A stretch of 64,000 nucleotides of DNA from Enchytraeus crypticus (lineage: Eukaryota; Annelida; Clitellata; Enchytraeida; Enchytraeidae): positions 2,625,001 through 2,689,000 of the forward strand of contig CAJHZI010000253.1 in assembly GCA_905160935.1 (NCBI GenBank). Reading direction: 5' to 3'. The notes below the pieces were generated by a model. That model saw only the letters and a program-made list of their open reading frames with translations, made no database searches and was not told the origin of the DNA. Positions 1 through 10,436 of the stretch are shown one piece after another. The position numbers and the translations under genes are program-made. Positions within the stretch are counted from its first letter, which is position 1. Every line of letters starts with the position of its first letter.

Positions 1-1209
1 TGCAATAAAATATAAGATATTTATAAAATTCGAAAGTAAAAGATTACTTTGTGAGTTTTCATTGCGGTCTTTTTTATGTATGCCCTAATTATTTCTTAAA
101 CACTTTGATTGATTTATACTTCTCACAAATTGAGCTGCAAAGGTTTAATCACCTTAGGAATATTAATAGCGCTATTAATGAAGTTAACCAACAACACTTT
201 ACTGACAAAATTATGTTTACCTTGTCCCACATAGTTTAAGCATTGTTCTCTAATAAGATAATACTAGGTTTTTATCTGTCCCTATTTTCATAGGCTTATT
301 GTTAAGCTGCCACGGTGAACAGCTATTTTTATTTAGTGATATTAATAGTAAACTATTTTTGTGATTTATCTATAATCTATAGCTTGTTCTAGGATGCTCG
401 AAGATTTGCGTAGGAGTATTCTACTGCAATGTTAAAGCAGGACTCGGTTTAATGACATTTCTCAAGACACAAAAAGTCTGCAACGACACTCGATTGGCCA
501 CTTGTAGTATAGTTGATAGTTACCGCAATGATTTCTGATAGAGAAGTTCGTTATCAAACTTTTCTAATGAAATATCCACTGCATTGGCCTTCGCGATTAC
601 GACATATTTGCACCCATAAAAATGTGAAATATGTTTAACATCTATTTCCGTTCCTTAAGTAGGCTGTCACAGACAGTCAGGCGATGTTTAGAACCCATGA
701 GCGGTTTCTCATCAGACAAGCATGCTATAAACTCTGCCAGCAGCTCTTACATAAATGCACCCTTAAATTTCTATATAATCTCACGTTTGATTCTCATTTG
801 AGTAACAGAAACTTTTGAACGGATTTATCTCAAATTGGACGAGTTTAATACGAGTTACTTAAAGAAGATACTAAGAAAACATTGAAATTTGTGACATAAG
901 TTTTCTGCTAAAGTCTATGATATCTCCTCCTAAAGATATTGTTTATATACATGTATATCTTCGTTTATTTCAAACAATCTGACAACCGCAGAAAGTTAGC
1001 ATACGAACATTCGAAACGGAACATACGAACATAATTACAGTATACGAGAAAATAATGTCATAATGCAAATACAAATAACGTACTTTAAACCAAGATTAAA
1101 TTGGCTATAGTTTAGTAGCATCACTTAGTATCGTGCGGATTATGCAGTTTTTATCATTCAAGGAGCAACGCTATTTTGTATTGTATAGCTTCTTTGTTTA
1201 TATTTTCAG
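1..1209. other. Upstream region, no gene seen
   Basis: AT-rich sequence without a convincing coding region. Its right edge ends in a pyrimidine-rich tract followed by AG at 1208-1209, directly before an ATG. This looks like the 3' end of an intron in the 5' untranslated region of the peptide gene that follows. The first, non-coding exon and the promoter were not located. Confidence 0.5.
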
Positions 1210-1617
1210 ATGACTCCGGCTGGAAGCATTGTCCTATGCTTCCTGGTTCTAACACTTCTCACAACATTCCTCATCGACGCATCTCCTGTAAAACTACACA
1301 AAGATGATTCCTCATTTCCAATCGAAGCTAAGCCGCTAATGAAATCCGAAATCAATGCAGTGCCGTCTTCGTCATCTTCCGAAATCTTGGATTGGTTGGA
1401 CATCCTACCACGTCATAAGTCCCGAGCAAGGCGAGCATCGAGTCGACGTCTTCTAACAACGACAGCTCCACGAAGACGTGACGACAAATGCGCCGATCCC
1501 AACCACTACTCGGACTGCTTTCTCTGCGGAAAGATGGCCGACGACGCTCGGGTGTTCTATGGGTGTTGTAGAGGTGAGGAGAGGGTTGCCGAATTCTGTC
1601 AGCGTCTACTAAACTGA
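1210..1617 (+). CDS. Secreted cysteine-rich prohormone-like peptide precursor
   Basis: A 135-residue precursor. Residues 1-25 form a signal peptide (hydrophobic core VLCFLVLTLLTTFL, small residues near ASP). A Ser-rich spacer follows, then a cluster of basic cleavage sites (KSRARR, SSRR, APRRR, about residues 74-92). The likely mature part is the last 45 residues, starting DDKCADP, with six cysteines spaced C-x8-C-x2-C-x12-CC-x9-C. That layout (signal, spacer, polybasic sites, compact six-Cys C-terminus) is typical of neuropeptide or hormone precursors acting outside the cell. I do not recognise the family: the pattern is not insulin, trissin or conotoxin as I know them. The start is the ATG right after a splice-acceptor-like AG, so the whole coding part appears to sit in one exon. 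No amidation signal precedes the stop. The antisense frame over the same stretch is a shadow. Confidence 0.72.
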   Translation: MTPAGSIVLCFLVLTLLTTFLIDASPVKLHKDDSSFPIEAKPLMKSEINAVPSSSSSEILDWLDILPRHKSRARRASSRRLLTTTAPRRRDDKCADPNHYSDCFLCGKMADDARVFYGCCRGEERVAEFCQRLLN

Positions 1618-2235
1618 TCTCCCGAACGAATCCTGCCTCGACGAGAATCCAGATGGATGCAGATAAGAGATTTGTGGAAGTCTGGAGTTTTCTGCTTCAA
1701 TACAGTGTCATTTGATCGAAGATGATGAGCTCTTCGGTTGTGCTACAATATTGAGTTGCTAGTCAAATAATATACTTGAAATGCTCCTTTAAAGTTCAAC
1801 TGACGCACACGTTATTCACTAGCGTCTAGCTGCCTTCTAGTAAAATTTTTAAAGTTAAGAGAAATTGAATAAATTCAGTTATAGTCTACTTGAACTCTGC
1901 AAATAGCGCAAGAACTAATGAATACAGTATTTTCCCCTGTCAGTAGGAATGTTGAAATACTGCTTGCCATGCAGAAGTAATGTTAGCCGTGGAAATGACT
2001 CTATCCAATAAATTATCATATTCATCTAGTGTTAATTTTTGCATTTCAGTTAAAGTTGTCGTAAATTTAAGAGCTTTTTGTTACGTCTTCTATGTCAATT
2101 TTGTTGTTGTCATTAATTTAAAAATCTGTGTAACGCAATATAACTGTATACTGTCTTAAAGGAGTCTATGTTGTTGTGGAATTAAGGTCTAGGTAGCAAA
2201 TATCTAACGAATAAAGATTACATCTAAGGAGTTAA
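1618..2235 (+). terminator. Probable 3' UTR and polyadenylation region of the peptide gene
   Basis: No coding potential follows the stop. AATAAA hexamers occur near 1868, near 2006 and at 2210-2215. The last, in a short A-rich setting, is a reasonable poly(A) signal. The assignment is inferred from position only. Confidence 0.35.
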
Positions 2236-2597
2236 GACTCTTTCCCGTGATTTAACTTTTATATTGGATCGATCGTCTAAGTATAATCCACAATCGATCG
2301 ATCCGCCAATCGGTCATTCAAATGTAAGTGATATTTCAAAATTTTAATTTTCAAAACTCTACCAGCCAATCTGCTTACAGATCAAGTTGGAATTTCAATG
2401 CTCAAGGGTTACATGTATATACATGTACTATATATGTAAACCTAATAATTTCATAGAAGATCTAATATTACTAGCTAATTGCAAATCTAACATGGATCAG
2501 TAGAAGAGCTAAGGTTAGTTAATAAAAGATCTATGATATTAGTTAATAGAATATCTAACATATATTAATGGAATATCTAACATTAATTAATAGAAAA
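2236..2597. repeat. AT-rich stretch with short repeated words
   Basis: Non-coding. Words such as atctaacat and ttaatagaa recur between about 2460 and 2590. A 10-bp inverted repeat (ggatcgatcg with cgatcgatcc) lies near 2265-2305. Confidence 0.4.
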
Positions 2598-2985
2598 CAT
2601 GGACCTTAAGGAAGGTATCAGGAAACTAGAGGAATTAGAAATGTGGCTATGGAGAAAATGGAAAGGATTAGCTGGACTCAAAATGTTACAAATGAGAAAG
2701 TTCTGGAAAGAGTTGGTTCAGATAGGCAATTGATAAATGTATTAATAAATAGGAAAAAGAGTTGGATAGGAAACATTCTAAGGGGGGAAAGTCTATTAAA
2801 AGAGGCCATAGAAGGTAGAATGGAAGAAAAAAGAGTCTGAGGCAGGCCGAGATTAGGTACAAGTATGTTAGATGATTTAAAAAATCCACTCATGTGTGGA
2901 TATGAAGAGGAGAGCGGAAGGCAGAGAAGACTGGAAGCGTTATATACCATGGACCTGCCAGTAGGCAATGCACTAAGAAATAGAG
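2598..2985 (+). mobile_element. LINE fragment, C-terminal end of an endonuclease/reverse transcriptase ORF
   Basis: Translation shows the conserved C-terminus of a LINE reverse transcriptase: MERISWTQ, then VGSDRQLINVLINRKKSWIG, then EGRMEEKR and GRPRLG. Only the tail of the ORF is present, so the copy is truncated, and the frame is interrupted after EEKRV. Related pieces occur at 3133-3375, 16670-16945, 33985-34120, 49055-49185 and 51590-51985. Confidence 0.75.
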
Positions 2986-3067
2986 TTACTAGAATATCTA
3001 ACATTAGATAGTAGAACATATTAACAAACATATATATATAAACATATTATATATAAACATATTAATA

Positions 3068-3112
3068 TATTGACAGATCCTGAGGTGAATTGAACCCTCG
3101 TGGGTTCAATTA
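3068..3112 (+). mobile_element. SINE-C fragment
   Basis: Short match to the central part of the SINE-C family (cagatcctgaggtgaatt and the B-box-like cgtgggttc) found full length at 62566-62790. Confidence 0.5.
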
Positions 3113-3132
3113 ATAGACTAATAAGTCTTTTA

Positions 3133-3375
3133 ATAGACTTGCCCTCCTAGAATGTGTTCTATTAAACTCTTCTTCCTATTTCTAAATACATTTATCAACT
3201 GTCTATCTATATCAACTCTCTCCAGAACTTCCTCATTTGTAACCTTTTGAATCCAGCTAATCCTTTCCATTCTTCTCCATATCCACATTTCGAATGCCTC
3301 TAGTTTCCTGATATCTTCCTTCTTTTATGTCCACGTTTCTATCCATATAAAAAATATCGTGGTCCAAACCAAATA
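3133..3375 (-). mobile_element. LINE fragment, reverse orientation
   Basis: On the - strand this reads as the same reverse-transcriptase C-terminus as 2598-2985 (gaaatgtggatatggagaag, aggattagctggattcaaa, aatttctggagag-type words). With its + strand neighbour it makes an inverted pair about 150 bp apart. Confidence 0.7.
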
Positions 3376-4249
3376 AATTACTATAGAAACATAATTTTAT
3401 GTAGAAATATAAGCAAGGAAATTTTAAAACAATGAAAGAAATTTTGGTTGCGTCGATGCATCATGCTTTTTAACTTTTATCTATTCTTCTTCAATTTTCC
3501 TTCAAACAAAAATAACAGCTATTTTTATAATCTCTGACGTCATGCAGCTGTTTGGTTAACAAATAGAGCAGTAGATAAGGTCAGTTTCAAAAGAGTAGAT
3601 TTTTGAAATGTTAAATTCTTAATGAAAGATATTGAAAGTTAAAGAATTAGAGATGCTTTTATTCATGAACACCATATTCCAATATTGAAATCAAGAAAAA
3701 TCTCATATCTTACTCTAATACTCTTTAGTGCTCGGCATGACTTAGACTTAACTTGTCTATGGAAGAATAACACTACCCTCAGGCTGTTTACTCACGCCAG
3801 CCGCTTCCGCAACAACAACAACTGACTCTTCAATCAAATACAAAAACAACAATATCAGAGACGATTAAGATTTAGTGGGTACTTACTTCAATTCTTCGGA
3901 CATTGATTTTAACTCATAGGCTATTTACCTGTTGCATGTCTGTAGCCTGCTGTCATTAATATAGCGTGATCCAATGAAGTAATTACAAGTTTAAAAGACT
4001 GTAAGAAGAAATAAATCATGCCCGCAGCATTTCGTATTCTTTGTTAATAGATAATAAAATAAAAATGACTAAATAAATGAGCGAGCTTTCAAAGCAATGT
4101 AATGACAATTGGTTTCTTTGCCGGTTCCTGACACAATGCAATAACAATCATGCTTTTGCTAATGAAAGCTTTGCAGTTCTTTAATTCCAAACTCTCTACT
4201 CAAAGGGAGAGAAAAAGCGTAGTTGCAGTTAGGTGGCCTTGGCTAAAAC
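3376..4249. other. No gene seen
   Basis: AT-rich intergenic DNA with scattered stops in all frames and no repeat family that I could assign. Confidence 0.5.
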
Positions 4250-4402
4250 CTACATGTATGTGAGTCAGCAAATGGTGGATCCATTGGACCCATGGAAGGT
4301 TATTCATGTATCGGTGCTTGCTGCCAGTTGGCGCTATCAATTACAAAAGAGCACGATTAACCATAAAAGTTAATAATAACTACCAGAATCTGTAAATCAA
4401 GC
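4250..4402 (+). mobile_element. SINE-S5, 3' part
   Basis: The segment with cttgctgccagttggcgc, gattaaccat and gttaataataacta matches the body of the tRNA-derived SINE at 59472-59750. The tRNA-like head is missing or unrecognisable here. Confidence 0.5.
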
Positions 4403-4696
4403 TATATTGACCTTAAAACATTAAGCTTGTAAGTAATTTCTAATTCAGTTGTGTTATTATTATTTTTAAACTGGTGAAAATAAGTTTTCACCTTTCACAA
4501 CAGAATTTTTGATAAATTTATTTGTGCCACATTAACTGGAGAGTTAAAAACGTTTTCAGCTTGAGACGACTTCCAACATCATCTTTAGTCCAAGCAGTGG
4601 TAAAAGTGGAAATTGAGAGCTAGAGAAACGGTCCAATGTTTTCGGACCCTCAGCAATGTATTTATAGATCTCCTAGTATCTAATATGGGGCCCCAC

Positions 4697-4757
4697 AAGG
4701 GGAACGCATCAGAGAAACAATGATTGCTAGGGGAACTGAGTTCCCCTGCGTTCCCCC
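4697..4757. repeat. Nested inverted repeat
   Basis: ggggaacgca pairs with tgcgttcccc, and inside it aggggaact pairs with agttcccct. The DNA is locally GC-rich in an AT-rich setting. It could be the core of a small DNA transposon, but no target duplication was found. Confidence 0.4.
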
Positions 4758-5284
4758 CGTTTTAACCACTACGTTTTAAGAGTAGGATTTCAAATCTTCA
4801 TATTGCATACATGTATGGGCCTATTTTATCGGTATTTCCGTTTAGTTTAATATGACACATCAACTTGTAAGAAAAACTATTACTAGCTTAGCCTAGCGAA
4901 ATCATGAGCTGTCTGGAGACAGCAAGTTCGAACTTATTAAAGTAAGTGCATTTTAAGAAAAATTCCAAGAATATACCGCAAGAACAATGTGAGTAAAATC
5001 AATTTGATATAATACACCACTGTAAATGTCAAAGTGCCTAGCTTTGTTTCTCTCGGATTGAGCAAGTTATTCATAACGTTGTGTTATATATTATGATACC
5101 ATATTTAGTTCTGCCGGCTGCCTCAAAGCACTTGTGACCTTCAAAATCATACCAAGGCTTCACAATCGATCAAGTTCTAGGCATTGTTGTCTCTTCCATA
5201 AGTTGAATACAGTAAAAATTAAATCTATAGCAGGGTGTCTGCTATTAATAGCACCGACTGGTGGCCGAATACGTAACGCCTTTG

Positions 5285-5545
5285 TGTGATTAATAATAAT
5301 AATAATAATAAAGGTTTAACGTCCGTTTCCTCATCCAGGGATGATGTCAGGGACGTCCCCAACAGCACACATCACTACAGATCAGTTCACCCAGACCAAT
5401 CTGCAAAAGAAATGTGCTGAGGAGAAGTAAGGTCCTAAACGAAAGCCAGTCCGGTGATGAAAAAATGGTCAGGGTAGATTGATTATGCGTATGGTGGGAA
5501 AAGGTAAGTCTTAAGCTTGACATACATTAGCAGACAGTTATTGAT
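5285..5545 (-). mobile_element. CR1/L2-like LINE, 5'-truncated 3' end
   Basis: Reverse-strand copy of the last 200-plus bases of the LINE at 28155-30505, including the signature ggatgaggaaacggacgtta and ccctgacatcatcc and an (ATT)n tail, seen here as the TAA run at 5287-5310. It is a non-coding remnant. Confidence 0.8.
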
Positions 5546-5771
5546 TCGAAATCTCGCCGGTCTGACGAGTGCGTTTTGGATACAGAAGCAGAACTCAAAC
5601 TTAGCTTTACGTTTCTCAACAAGAATCCCATTGAAAGAGGCTGCAGCATTTGCTAGACATTCAATGAGAGTTTGAGACTGGAACCGGAATAAACCAGTTT
5701 ATAAGATGAGGTATGATTTGCACTCACTGTACGAAAGGTTAAACAACTGGTCGATCTCTGAGCCGATACCG

Positions 5772-6010
5772 CATTCTATACCTCTGTGCTTATCTCTACA
5801 TGTAGCATTCTGTACCTCTGTACTTATCTCTACATGTGGCATTCTATGCGTCTGTACCTATCTCTACATGTAGCTTTGTATGCCTCTACACCTATCTCTA
5901 CATGTAGCATTCTATACATCTGTTCCTCTCTCTACATGTAACATTCTATACCTCTGTACCTATCTCTACATGTAGCATTATATACCTCTGTACCTATCTC
6001 TGCATAGCAC
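5772..6010 (+). repeat. 34-bp minisatellite, about 7 units
   Basis: Unit cattctatacctctgtacct plus atctctacatgtag, with substitutions between copies. The ORF crossing part of it on the - strand is a by-product of the repeat. Confidence 0.85.
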
Positions 6011-6204
6011 TTGGGTAGTTATGGGAGACTGAATGCTCCCAAATTACGGATGAAAACAGATACAATTTGACATTCGCTTTATTCCTATATGCGTGCAGTA
6101 GTTGGTTCTGAATTAAGTACATCATATAGTTAAAATATTTTAGTCGCTTTTTCTTAAATTCTAACATGTGGTCACTCAAACCAAAGTAACCGAGCCTAAA
6201 GCTA

Positions 6205-6345
6205 TTTTCTGCGCATCTGGCTGAGCAGGTGGCTTGTTGGCAAGTTCTTTGACAGCATCAGTAGGTGCAGGGTTCAAGTCCAGTGCCAGTCGAGTTGGGT
6301 ACTGACATTACACCTGGCTTTAGCCTCTATCGAATGTGGAACCTA
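6205..6345 (+). mobile_element. SINE-B, tRNA-derived
   Basis: Contains an A-box-like tggcttgttggcaagtt and a B box gggttcaagtcc, followed by a body ending in taacctttagcc-type sequence. A second, better copy lies at 35585-35755. The tRNA-like stem cannot be folded into a functional tRNA. Confidence 0.6.
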
Positions 6346-6404
6346 ATTTTTCAAAAATAGGATGGTTAATTTAAATTCACTGTTTGGAAGTTTCTGTGAG
6401 CAAC

Positions 6405-6672
6405 GGGTTAGGCTTACCCTGGAACAACAAGCCTACACTGAAGCAACAGGCCTACCTTGGAGCAACAGGTCTACCCTGGAGCAACAAGCCTACCCTGGAG
6501 CAACAAGCCTAACCTGGAGAAACAAGCCTACCCTGGAGCAACAAGCCTACCCTGGAACAACAGGCCTACCCTGAAGCAACAGGCCTACCCTGGAGCAACA
6601 GGCCTACCCTGGAGCAACAGGCCTACCCTGGAGCAACAGGCCTGCCCGGGAGCAACAGGCCTGCCCTAGAGC
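6405..6672 (+). repeat. 19-bp minisatellite, about 14 units
   Basis: Unit cctaccctggagcaacagg. Because 19 is not a multiple of three, the repeat stays open in more than one frame and gives LEQQAYPGATGLPWSN-type peptides. These ORFs have no other coding support. Confidence 0.85.
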
Positions 6673-6889
6673 AACGGATTAGGCCTATGCCAGAGCAACA
6701 TGGGTCCGCGACAGAGAAAGTTAAAATATGTAAAGACGAAGGAAATTCAACAAGTTTTAACTCCTCAAAAAGATTCCACTGATATTATGACACATTATTC
6801 AATGAATCTAAACATCGCAATCGCATGCTCGTTTAAATGCTCAAGTATGCTTACATGTACATCTCGAATATAGATTATGTATATAGCCT

Positions 6890-7120
6890 CCGTGTTGTAC
6901 TCGGGTGTGATTGGACCACTGCAGAATAGGGCAACCGCAAACAATCTGAAGCGTGTAACGTAAGAGGCGACTATAAGGCAGGAGCTGAGGATGGCAAGAG
7001 TGGACCCACCTCACCATGAAATATTTTCCCCCAGGATTAAATGGCAATTAATCCACCTAACTGAGGAAGGCAACGGGAAACCACCTCGAAGCCATTTTTT
7101 TCCCAAGCTATAGGCTACAT
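6890..7120 (+). mobile_element. SINE-D, 5' half of an outer copy
   Basis: Starts ccgtgttgt and runs to the ggctacat site, where a second, antisense SINE-D is inserted. The remaining 3' part is 7489-7630. The outer element is flanked by atatagcct at 6881-6889 and 7631-7639, a 9-bp target-site duplication. Confidence 0.8.
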
Positions 7121-7488
7121 CTCTTCTTCTTCAGTGCACTGTTGAGTAGCAGGTTCAAGGTACATATTCATACTCAAAGTCTGTTTTCTCGCTCCATAAG
7201 AGCACTCCTTAGATCAATAAGTTAATCTCTTCACAATGTCTTTGCCTTATCCAAACCTTATGTAGCCTATAGCTTGGGAAAAATGTGGCTTCCGAGGTGG
7301 TTTCCCATTGCCTTCCTCAGTTAGGTGGATTTATTACCATTTAATCCTGGGGAAAATATTTCATGGTGCGGTGGGTCCCCTCTTGCCATCCTCAGTTCCT
7401 ACCTTTAGTCGCCTCTTACGTACACGTGGTAGATTGTTTGCGGTTGCCCTATTCTGCAGTGGTCCAACCACACCTCAGCACAACACGG
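7121..7488 (-). mobile_element. SINE-D, complete antisense copy nested in another SINE-D
   Basis: A 368-bp element that begins (on the - strand) ccgtgttgtgctgagg and ends gtgcactgaagaagaagag. It is bounded by ggctacat at 7113-7120 and 7489-7496, an 8-bp target-site duplication. The ORFs in the region are shadows. Compare the separate sense copy at 44489-44868. Confidence 0.85.
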
Positions 7489-7630
7489 GGCTACATGTGG
7501 TATGGATAAGGCATAGACTTTGTGAAGGGATTAACTTGTTGATCTAAGGAGTGCTCTTGTGGAGCGAGAAAGCAGACTTTGAGTATGAATATGTACCTTG
7601 AACCTGCCACTTGGCAGTGCACTGAAGAAG
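7489..7630 (+). mobile_element. SINE-D, 3' part of the outer copy
   Basis: Continues the sense element interrupted at 7120 (gtatggataaggcatag, ttgatctaaggagtgctc, cacttggcagtgcactgaag) and ends at the outer target-site duplication. Confidence 0.8.
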
Positions 7631-7664
7631 ATATAGCCTCTATTTGACTTTAAACTCTCTCTCC

Positions 7665-7680
7665 CTCCCTCTATTTCTCC

Positions 7681-7712
<32 letters not shown>

Positions 7713-7715
7713 ATT
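7665..7715 (+). repeat. (CT)n microsatellite
   Basis: Pyrimidine-only run with a pure CT core. Confidence 0.9.
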
Positions 7716-8018
7716 TAATCCAATTTTCACTTAATCCACTTTTTACCTTTCGTATCAGTTATGCAAGCACAAAGGACTAAACTACCGAATGCTACATCAT
7801 CTACTGCTATCATCCATGTTGGAGGGACGGAAGATATTCAAGAAGTAGTTCTTTATTCTATGGTAGGACTTCCTAGAATTTGTTCCTTTTTCCTTATTCT
7901 AGTTGTCTAACTAGGCTACTGTCTATAACAGCACATTATCTTGTATTATTTATTATCATTTTATTATAGCATATTTCTGATCGATTGATCAGATAGATGC
8001 TATATTGAAGTAGCTAGT

Positions 8019-8019
<1 letters not shown>

Positions 8020-8060
<41 letters not shown>
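8020..8060 (+). repeat. (GA)n microsatellite
   Basis: Pure GA dinucleotide run. Confidence 0.9.
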
Positions 8061-8063
<3 letters not shown>

Positions 8064-8092
8064 AAAGTAGAGAATGGCTCGATTAATGTGTA

Positions 8093-8154
8093 CATCATGA
8101 AATTCTAATTTCATGATGTTACCTGACGTTAGGTAACATCATGAAATTAGAATT
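8093..8154. repeat. Overlapping perfect palindromes
   Basis: The 12-mer catcatgaaatt occurs as copy, inverse and copy again. 8093-8104 pairs with 8107-8118 (2-bp spacer). The longer arm 8101-8124 pairs perfectly, over 24 bp, with 8131-8154 (spacer gacgtt). The two hairpins exclude each other. No flanking duplication was found. Confidence 0.85.
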
Positions 8155-9284
8155 GACTGACTACAGTTTTGAGGTGCTGTGATTTCATGAAAACTAAAAT
8201 AAATAAATAAATTCTTATAGCGACTACAGCCTATAGCAATTTAACAGTGAGATGCAAAGAATCGGTATATAAAATTACTTTATAAGGTACCGTCTACACG
8301 TACGTATGTAGTTTTATCAGGTGGAAGTCATTAAACAACTATAATATTTAGGCCATATACAGTATACATACTGAAAGTATGAAACAAAAAAGTGATGAAA
8401 CTTATGACATTTATTAAATATTATTAATTAACTAATTAATAAAATGAAACTTTTGAAATTTGAAACTTCTGCTCAAAATTAAATTTGATTATTTTATGAC
8501 TTTAAACGACTTATTATAAATAGGCTTTTCCATAATTAATTTGAACTGATACAATGTCATGTAGTTACATATATGTACACGTATATACTGTATATTCTTT
8601 ACTCACCATTATATAGCAAATATAAAAAACATAACGAAACTAAACATAAAATTAAGAAATTAACCTCTAGGCTTATAGGTAACTTAAGCAGATATGGTAA
8701 CATTGCAAATCATACAATAAACAGTTCAACGTTTGCTATTCCAAACTACATGTAGATTTATAGTATTTAATATATTTTAAAGGAAGAGACACAGTTTATA
8801 CCTATAATGGTAGCAACAGAATCACCATTTAAAATATTATGTGTCCTTTGTAATCTCTCAAACTCAAAACAATTGAATCTAATTAAGTGATCAAAACAAT
8901 CGCTTTATTTAATTTGCCATCTTTAACAAGCAATATTTAAAAAATTCAATCAATTGTAAATTTGTAATCATACAAAATAGTCAAAAGTCAGAAACCGAAA
9001 TAATATTGTAACCATATTATTACTGCTTTTCAGTTGTATGTAAGAACAGTAAGATCTTTGTAAAGGCACTATCACATGCATTGCTAATACTCTTTAACTC
9101 TGTCTATCGCAAGGTGGCAGCTTTTTAACTTAGCGCTCACGGGATTTAATTAAATATTGTGATTCGCTGTATGGGGCTTTGTGATATCAGCTTTACTTTT
9201 TAATTTTAATTAGAAAAGCTGGATCAAGTAGGCCTATAGCCTGTATGGTCTTTTGGAGATTCGAAATGTGCATTTAAGATAGAA
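8155..9284. other. No gene seen
   Basis: AT-rich intergenic sequence with a chance ORF of 60 residues (8573-8755) that has no family features. Confidence 0.5.
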
Positions 9285-9320
9285 AAATGAATTCTGATAT
9301 GAATATATCAGAATTCATTT
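9285..9320. repeat. 16-bp perfect hairpin
   Basis: aaatgaattctgatat pairs with atatcagaattcattt across the spacer gaat. Confidence 0.85.
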
Positions 9321-9424
9321 GTTCGTTGTTCGTTGCTGTTCGTTGCAGCTATATGGCCATAGTGCAATCAAATAAAAGTTTTCTAAAATTTATTAAGATA
9401 CTCTAAATTTAAATCTTCATTTTA

Positions 9425-9490
9425 GTCTAAATTTAAATTCCTCTAATAATAATAATAATAATAATAATCATTATAATTATAATAATAATA
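9425..9490 (+). repeat. (TAA)n microsatellite
   Basis: TAA/AAT run directly left of the retroelement 3' end that begins near 9492. Confidence 0.85.
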
Positions 9491-9491
9491 T

Positions 9492-9712
9492 ATTAATGGC
9501 ATAGGCAGACTTATTGCAGAGCAAACCGGCGATAAGCGAGAGACTTCTTTTCTTTGGCAAAGGCTTTCCATGACTTTGCAAAGATTTAATGCAGTCTGCT
9601 TCAGTAACTCTACTAATCAGATAGATGGCCTCAAGTAGCCGGGCGGCGATTCAGCATGTATTTCTCGAATCGTTTTTATCAAACCTCGGGTTATTTACAC
9701 CCGGGGTAAAAG
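9492..9712 (+). mobile_element. 5'-truncated 3' end of the RLE-type retroelement
   Basis: The translation keeps GDKRETSFLWQRLSMTLQRF, the C-terminal tail seen in the larger copy at 22700-23670. A short 3' segment (tttacacccggggtaaaa) and a TAA-rich tail (9718-9755) follow. Confidence 0.7.
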
Positions 9713-9755
9713 ATTAAATTAATAATAATAATAGTAATAATAATAATAGTGTTTA

Positions 9756-10436
9756 TAAATCCGTTTACTTATATATTAAAATGACTAGTACGTCCTGGCA
9801 TCACATATCCCTACAAATCGATTCACTCAAGCTACTTGTGCGACACATATTGAACAGAGAAAAGAAAATATACTGTGGCTGGGCCAATCCTGTCATCAAA
9901 TAAGTAATCAGGTAAGATGATCTAAATCTATGATGAAAATAGATGGACTTTTCTTCCCACTACTAAAAAAATAAGTTTTTTAAAACTTTTAAAATGTTAT
10001 GAAAAGTTTTTAAAAACTTAATAAAACTTTAAACTTGTTGTAGAAGTTTAGAAGTGTGTTTTAAAATTTCTACATATCGAGGAAATATTTGGGCATGAGT
10101 TGAGATCCAAAAGTAGAACGTTTCTAATAGTGAGAGCTGCATAAGAAAAGTGAGCGTCTATCTAATGAAATGAGAATATTTGGAATTTCAAGTAGATTGG
10201 AATAAGAAAAAAAAGATTACGACAAGGCCAGCAGAAGTTTAAGAGAACAGAAAAGTAAAAGGCAGTTCTAAGCAGCTCGGATTTAAATAAATATTTAACA
10301 TGTTCATTCTAATTGAGAACTGAAAATGACTTTTGCTGAATAGGCCTATATAATTGATTCATTATTATAACTGTAATCTATCTCTTTACTAATTGATGAT
10401 TTCTGCAATCTAGCAAAACAGCTTAAGATGTTAGTG
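9756..10436. other. No gene seen (downstream of the Mab-21 gene)
   Basis: AT-rich, with short repeats of aaaacttt between 9970 and 10040. It probably includes the 3' UTR of the - strand gene next to it. No clear poly(A) signal could be fixed. Confidence 0.4.

Noticed and set aside
6362-6669. Collagen- or glutamine-repeat protein
   Set aside because: A 19-bp repeat read in shifting frames; no other coding evidence.
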